Positions 5,674 through 10,053 of a DNA stretch of 10,053 bases are shown here, in pieces. Source of the stretch: Limisphaerales bacterium. GTDB lineage: Bacteria; Verrucomicrobiota; Verrucomicrobiia; Limisphaerales; UBA11358. The DNA is taken from assembly GCA_027451565.1 (NCBI GenBank), contig DAIDJC010000107.1:1-10053 (forward strand), read 5' to 3'. Positions within the stretch are counted from its first letter, which is position 1, and each line of letters opens with the position of its first letter. Position numbers and translations under genes: made by a program. The notes beneath the pieces are model-generated. The model did not search any database and had not been told where the DNA came from. It saw only the letters and a program-made list of their open reading frames with translations.

Positions 5674-6531
5674 TTATCGAAACACCTTGCGCAAAAGGGC
5701 CGTTAAATCCGCCGGCGCGGCCACATACCACAACAGGCGCTGGTGGGTGGCTAGGGACAATTCTTTCGCCGCTTGCTGATTGAATGGGTTGGCGGTCGCC
5801 ACCAACACAGATTTGCTCATTCGGTCAAAAGGCAGCACGCACCAGCGGCGGCAGGTTTCGGCGGGAAAGGTGCGGGCCAGGTCTATATCCACATCGTACC
5901 GGTCCAAGGGAAGAAACGGGCTGCGTGACCGGTCACAAATCATTTTCAAGGATTTATCAATTTGTTGGATGCCCCGGGCATGCAAGTTGGCAATGAACGG
6001 ATCCAAAACATCCAGCGGCGGGCTGGTCATGTCGGGAGTCTGCCAGCAAAGGTCAAAATCACCCTCGGTGATGGCCTTGGACTCCACAAAAATCCGGTAC
6101 AGTGTCTTGCGTCCATCGTCCACTTCCTCGACGCCCTCCTTCTGGTTGCGGCGACGCATGGAAGTTTCAAAGGATGGCAGGGAGTTGTTTGCGGATTTTA
6201 AAGCCTCGGGCAGCGGCTGAACTGCCACCCCACCGGCTCGCTGTTCAATCTCCTTCAGGGCCAGTCTCACGTCCTTGTCGTCCGGACGTCGCTGAAGAAC
6301 CGTCTCATACTCAAGAATGGCCGATGAAAACTGGCCTTGCTGCAAATAACCCTGGGCAATGCGCTTGGAGGTGTGAACCACCTCATCCTCCCGCCCCAGC
6401 TTGAGATAAGCTTCTTTCAAGATTTCCAGCGACTGGGTGTCAGAAGGCTGTGACTGCACAATCACCTCAAACATATCAATCGTTTGAGTCAATTGCGCAG
6501 TCTCCTCCGGGTTGAGAATCTGGTTTGACAT
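5674..6531 (-). CDS. TPR protein with ATPase-less GspE N-terminal (MshEN-like) domain
   Basis: This 285-residue cytoplasmic protein has no signal peptide. The first 100 residues are helical and TPR-like: DTQSLEILKEAYLKLGREDE followed by GYLQQGQFSSAILEYETVLQRRPDD has the tetratricopeptide spacing. A linker (about 100-140) leads to a second domain (about 141-285) that aligns without gaps to the N-terminal region of the GspE encoded next door. FPAETCRRWCVLPFDR (222-237) and VLVATANPFN (242-251) match LPTEISQNHKVVPVSR and LFLAMADPLN of that ATPase. The preceding helices (TLYRIFVESKAITEGDFD) match RIADALIEDGLLSNQQIE. Walker motifs are absent. TAAGGG (complement of 6539-6544) lies 7 nt before ATG 6531. 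The stop is 2 nt from the gspE start, so the two are an operon and probably partners. I infer an accessory or regulatory role for the secretion/pilus motor; TPR plus MshEN-like is my reading of the sequence, not a named family. Confidence 0.85.
   Translation of the reverse strand: MSNQILNPEETAQLTQTIDMFEVIVQSQPSDTQSLEILKEAYLKLGREDEVVHTSKRIAQGYLQQGQFSSAILEYETVLQRRPDDKDVRLALKEIEQRAGGVAVQPLPEALKSANNSLPSFETSMRRRNQKEGVEEVDDGRKTLYRIFVESKAITEGDFDLCWQTPDMTSPPLDVLDPFIANLHARGIQQIDKSLKMICDRSRSPFLPLDRYDVDIDLARTFPAETCRRWCVLPFDRMSKSVLVATANPFNQQAAKELSLATHQRLLWYVAAPADLTALLRKVFR
5683..5688 (-). promoter_or_regulatory. Ribosome binding site deciding the gspE start
   Basis: On the minus strand AAGGTG precedes ATG 5671 by 11 nt and lies inside the last codons of the upstream gene. 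It supports the start that follows the upstream stop rather than the 60-nt longer frame overlapping that gene. Confidence 0.5.
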
Positions 6532-6742
6532 CAGCCAGCCCTTACTAGCAGATTCATTGCCAATTTCGAGTCTTTGGCGCTTTTAAACGACACAACAGCT
6601 TACGCCTCATTGTATTGCAGGAAGCATTCCAGAAAGGTGGGGGATCGAATTTTTTTGAAGGATGGATTTTCGTCCTGTCTTTTGCTTTCAGGCGTCCCAG
6701 CTTTGTGCTACACCACCGGTTGTGGAGACAACAAGACCAGCC
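6532..6742. other. Divergent intergenic region between the gspE operon and the debranching enzyme
   Basis: These 211 bp must drive both divergent units. On the minus strand a TACAAT box (complement of 6609-6614) could serve the gspE operon, but no good -35 lies 16-18 bp upstream of it. On the plus strand TTGCTT (6682-6687), 18 bp, TGCTAC (6706-6711) is a weak candidate for the debranching gene. No convincing operator, hairpin or RNA gene was seen. Confidence 0.35.
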
Positions 6743-9700
6743 ATGACCCCTGAACCGGGCGAACGCTTGCTGCGATTTGTGGGCGATACCATTTGTTTTG
6801 CCCTGCGGATGAACTCGTCAGGAGAGGCCCAAAGAGGACAGGCGCGGCTACGAACCAATCTGGGGCGGGGTAAAACCAAGCGGCAGGAAATCATCCATGC
6901 CCATGCCGGAGGCGCGGTGGTGGCCAACGCCTCATGGCGCGACCTGCCCATGCAACCCTCTGCCGATGGTTGGGAAATCACCATTCCCCTGGCCGAGACG
7001 GGATTCTTCCAGGCCAAGGCGTATTGGCTGGATGAAAACAATACTCAACATTGGCCGGATGGACCGGACGTGGGCATTTGTGTTCATCCGGATTTCACGA
7101 GGTCGGCCAATACAATTTACTGTTGTTTCACCCGGCTGCTGGGGGAAACCCGCTCACTCGCCTCAAGCATCAACCCCTCGCTGGAACCCGCTCTGGCGGC
7201 CTTGGAATCCGCCGGATATGCCACATTGCCGCCCTCGGGAAAATTCCGCGATGTGTTAAGGTTGCTTCCCCACATTGTGAACCGCTTGGGATGCCGCATC
7301 CTCCATTTGCTGCCCATCCATCCCACGCCAGTCACCTATGCACGGTTTGGGCGTTTTGGAAGCCCTTACGCTGCGCTGGACCTGACTACGGTGGATCCGG
7401 CTCTGGTGGAATTTGACCGTAAGACCACCGGTATTGACCAATTTTGTGAGCTTACGTCCGCTGCCCACGCCCTTGGGGCCAGGGTTTTCCTGGACATCGT
7501 GATCAACCATACCGGATGGGGTTCCCGGTTGCAGGAATTGCACCCGGAGCATTTCCTGAAAACACCCGCCGGGGAATTCGCCAGCCCGGGCGCCTGGGGC
7601 ACAATATGGGAAGACTTGGTGGAACTGGAGCAAAAGAGCGTCCACCTATGGGATGAAATGGCGGAAGCCCTCCTGGTTTGGTGTCGCCGGGGGGTGGATG
7701 GTTTTCGGTGCGACGCAGGTTACAAAATTCCAGTGGGCACCTGGCAATACATCATTGCCCGCGTCCAGGAGGAATTTCCCGAGACCGTTTTCCTGCTCGA
7801 GGGTTTGGGCGGTTCCTGGGAAGCCACAGAACTTCTCCTCACGGAGGGGGGCATGCATTGGGCCTATTCAGAGTTGTTCCAAAACTACTCGGGCCAGGAT
7901 GTCGCGGGGTATTTGGATTATGCCATTCGCCAAAGCTCCAGGGTGGGTTCTTATATCCACTACTCCGAGACTCACGACAATGCCCGGTTGGCCGAACGGG
8001 GACGCTTATGGTCCCTGCTCCGCAATCGGCTTTGCGCCCTCACCTGTTCTTCGGGTGGATTTGGTTTCACATCAGGCGTGGAATGGCTTGCCACGGAAAA
8101 AATCAAGGTCCATGGCTGCACCGGCCTGAATTGGGACTCAACTCTCAATATCGTTGAGGAACTGGCTGTTTTGAACCGGCTGGTCTGTGATCATCCCTGC
8201 TTTTTTGACGGGGCGCGCCTCACCCGGTTGAGCTCCAAGGACTCGCAGGTTTACGCCCTGATGCGCGTATCTGCTGAGGGACTTGATTCCATCCTGGTGC
8301 TGTGCAACACGAATCTGGACCAACCCGCCACGCTGGTGGTGGCTCCGGACGAAGGGATCCCCGACCCGGCATCATTCCAACACGAACTTTTGGCTCAGGC
8401 GCCGCCTGACACCCGCCATGATACAGCGGGAAAGCAGGGAACCAGGTTCAACCTCCAACCAGGCGCAGTGCATTGCCTGGCCATGCAACCCAAGCCTGTC
8501 GGTCTGGCGGGCGATGCCTACCGCAAAGCACGGGCCCAGGCTGCCTTTGCTTGGAAATTGATCCACCAGAACATGCCCGTGGAAACCCAGGCAAAATTGG
8601 ACTGGCGTTGGCTGGCCCAAAAAATGGATGCCCAGCCCATCGCCCTCTGCGGGGCCATCATTCAAGCCGGACTTGAACCCGGAAACAAGGACCTTACCGG
8701 AATTTTTGAATCCGTAATCGCAGGCAAGGAGTACCTGCGCCTCGTGGTCTGGGATTTGCAGGATGCCACACGTGTCACGCCTGTGCCATTTGGTTTTCAG
8801 GTGCTGATTCAGTTGCCCTGCCCTTTTCAAGCCCGTCTTGAGGGCCTTGGCGACCTTCTCCACCAGGAACAGCTTCCTTGTCCTCCCTGGGACCCCGTTC
8901 AAATCACTTCCATCCCCACACAAAATGGGCACGTGGCCATCCTGCCGCCAACCCGGAACATTGGAGTTGGTGTTTTGATCCTCCAGCGGCCCTCGCAACC
9001 GCAACCCGTGCGGGCCAGGCTGTGCCTGTTGCCGCCCAGCCCCGATTCCCTGCCAAAAAGCGGGGCTTTACCGGATGCAAATTCACTGGTTTTACTCACA
9101 AACGGAATTGGTGGGATGGCCCGGTTGCGTTTGGATTTGGGCCATATCGAATCCAAGTATGATTGCGCGCTGGCTGCCAATCTGAATCCGGAGGTCCCGG
9201 TGGACCGCCATGTTTTTCTGAAACGAATTCGCGCATGGGTGAATGCCGACGGCTTTTTATCGGCATTGGACAGCCATAATTTGGTGAATTTTATAGCTCA
9301 GCCCGCACCCACATGGACCTTTCTCGTCAACGCGGGAGATGGGCGCACACTGGAAATCCAAATCCAAGCGTGGATGGTTCAGGGTCAAAACACCACGGTC
9401 TTCAGCTTTCACCGACCGCTCCATGTCGGCAATCCTTCTCAGTCACTGCCCTCAACAGCGGATGTGCGCTTGACGGTGCGCCCGGACATGGAGGACCGCA
9501 ACTTTCACTCTGAAACAAGCCGGAACGGGGGTGCGGAATTTCATTTCACCACCCACACCCATAACTTGCTGGAAACGGCGGAATCCGCCGCATGGCTGGC
9601 GAATTGGCCGGATCATGCCGCGGGCTGCTGCGGTTTTGCCTTCACCCCGGCTACCGACCGGCAGTTGCGCGTTCTTGCCGGACCGGGCGTTTACCATTCC

Positions 9701-10053
9701 CAGCCCGAGTGGTCCGGACAAATCCCGCATCCCGTGGAGCAGTCCAGGGGACAGACTGGTTTTGGAGATGCCTATAGCCCGGGTTGGTTTGACCTGCCCC
9801 TTCCGCCCGGCTCGCGGGCGCATCTGGTTGCCACGGCAGAAATAGACCCGCAATCGGCGTTGCCGCATCATTTTGGGTCGCCAGGACCAGCCCAATCGGC
9901 CGCCACGAAATTCAAACCCGATTCCTTCGAGGCTCAACTGGTTTCCGCCGCTCGCGAATTTGTAGTGCGCCGCAATTCAGGCAAAACTGTCATTGCCGGG
10001 TATCCCTGGTTTTTGGATTGGGGCAGGGATTCGCTCATTTGCGCGCGCGGCTT
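6743..10053 (+). CDS. Glycogen debranching enzyme, GH13 plus GH133 fusion (3' truncated)
   Basis: The frame is open from ATG 6743 to the window edge (1103 codons, no stop). No signal peptide is visible, so it is cytoplasmic. After a small N-terminal beta domain (about 1-110, beginning GERLLRFVGD), a GH13 barrel carries all conserved regions: LDIVINHTG (250-258), GVDGFRCDAG with nucleophile Asp324, VFLLEG with acid/base Glu353, and SETHDN with transition-state Asp412. A helical segment spans about 585-660. A long beta-rich central part contains SKYDCALAANLNPEVPVDRH and FHSETSRNGGAEFHF, typical of amylo-1,6-glucosidase N-domains. The last residues AGYPWFLDWGRDSLI (1085-1099) are the signature opening of the GH133/GDE_C alpha/alpha-barrel. 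The order GH13 then GH133 parallels eukaryotic AGL, which transfers maltotriosyl units and then hydrolyses the alpha-1,6 stub; the same two activities are inferred here. The start is uncertain: an in-frame ATG at 6662 would add 27 residues. GGAG (6724-6727) lies 15 nt before ATG 6743, rather far. Confidence 0.9.
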   Translation, partial: MTPEPGERLLRFVGDTICFALRMNSSGEAQRGQARLRTNLGRGKTKRQEIIHAHAGGAVVANASWRDLPMQPSADGWEITIPLAETGFFQAKAYWLDENNTQHWPDGPDVGICVHPDFTRSANTIYCCFTRLLGETRSLASSINPSLEPALAALESAGYATLPPSGKFRDVLRLLPHIVNRLGCRILHLLPIHPTPVTYARFGRFGSPYAALDLTTVDPALVEFDRKTTGIDQFCELTSAAHALGARVFLDIVINHTGWGSRLQELHPEHFLKTPAGEFASPGAWGTIWEDLVELEQKSVHLWDEMAEALLVWCRRGVDGFRCDAGYKIPVGTWQYIIARVQEEFPETVFLLEGLGGSWEATELLLTEGGMHWAYSELFQNYSGQDVAGYLDYAIRQSSRVGSYIHYSETHDNARLAERGRLWSLLRNRLCALTCSSGGFGFTSGVEWLATEKIKVHGCTGLNWDSTLNIVEELAVLNRLVCDHPCFFDGARLTRLSSKDSQVYALMRVSAEGLDSILVLCNTNLDQPATLVVAPDEGIPDPASFQHELLAQAPPDTRHDTAGKQGTRFNLQPGAVHCLAMQPKPVGLAGDAYRKARAQAAFAWKLIHQNMPVETQAKLDWRWLAQKMDAQPIALCGAIIQAGLEPGNKDLTGIFESVIAGKEYLRLVVWDLQDATRVTPVPFGFQVLIQLPCPFQARLEGLGDLLHQEQLPCPPWDPVQITSIPTQNGHVAILPPTRNIGVGVLILQRPSQPQPVRARLCLLPPSPDSLPKSGALPDANSLVLLTNGIGGMARLRLDLGHIESKYDCALAANLNPEVPVDRHVFLKRIRAWVNADGFLSALDSHNLVNFIAQPAPTWTFLVNAGDGRTLEIQIQAWMVQGQNTTVFSFHRPLHVGNPSQSLPSTADVRLTVRPDMEDRNFHSETSRNGGAEFHFTTHTHNLLETAESAAWLANWPDHAAGCCGFAFTPATDRQLRVLAGPGVYHSQPEWSGQIPHPVEQSRGQTGFGDAYSPGWFDLPLPPGSRAHLVATAEIDPQSALPHHFGSPGPAQSAATKFKPDSFEAQLVSAAREFVVRRNSGKTVIAGYPWFLDWGRDSLICARG

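Noticed and set aside
5672..5731. Upstream extension of the gspE start
   Set aside because: The extra 20 codons overlap the previous gene. The start at 5671 has a purine-rich AAGGTG upstream and begins directly after the upstream stop.
8372..9004. Minus-strand open frame (210 codons) inside the debranching enzyme
   Set aside because: It is antisense to the continuous GH13-GH133 frame, has no recognisable motif or clear ribosome binding site, and is best explained as a shadow.

Overview
The window has about 57-58% GC by eye, closely spaced genes on both strands and no mobile elements. The gene content best fits a Verrucomicrobiota-like bacterium of the Limisphaerales/Pedosphaera type. This placement is inferred from family resemblance, mainly the GH13-GH133 debranching enzyme, the NfeD/slipin/FmdB run, and a low-complexity secreted protein with a strong promoter and no Shine-Dalgarno. 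It has not been tested by a search.

Layout. Bases 1-218 (+) hold the tail of an unidentified gene and a 45-residue C4 zinc-ribbon miniprotein resembling the ClpX zinc-binding domain. Bases 305-2672 (+) form a compact membrane-quality-control cluster: a long NfeD serine protease with an intact Ser-Lys dyad, a slipin (stomatin homologue) joined to it by an ATGA overlap, and an FmdB-type zinc ribbon 23 nt downstream. Bases 2673-2856 are intergenic, with repeated TTGACGC elements, the last forming a near-consensus sigma70 promoter that ends only 11 nt before the next ATG. Bases 2857-3864 (+) encode an exported, disordered protein of unknown function. Bases 3926-6531 (-) are a two-gene operon read leftwards: a TPR protein whose C-terminal half matches the N-terminal (MshEN/T2SSE_N) domain of GspE-type ATPases but has no ATPase, followed 2 nt later by a complete GspE/PilB-type ATPase. 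Bases 6743-10053 (+) are an unfinished, long cytoplasmic glycogen-debranching protein with an N-terminal GH13 barrel carrying all catalytic residues. The window edge cuts it just inside the GH133 (amylo-1,6-glucosidase) domain.

How the genes work together. NfeD and slipin are a known partnership at the inner membrane: slipins form SPFH assemblies, and the NfeD protease can cleave the slipin C-terminus. The GspE operon supplies the motor for a type IV pilus or type II secretion machine encoded elsewhere, and the TPR/MshEN-like protein is a candidate partner or regulator of that motor. The debranching enzyme belongs to glycogen turnover and appears unrelated to its divergent neighbour, with which it shares a 211-bp intergenic region.

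The most interesting items are the ATPase-less GspE N-domain protein paired with GspE, the probable leaderless promoter with TTGACGC repeats in front of the orphan secreted protein, and the eukaryote-like GH13-GH133 architecture. I saw no CRISPR, tRNA, rRNA, insertion sequence or convincing intrinsic terminator.
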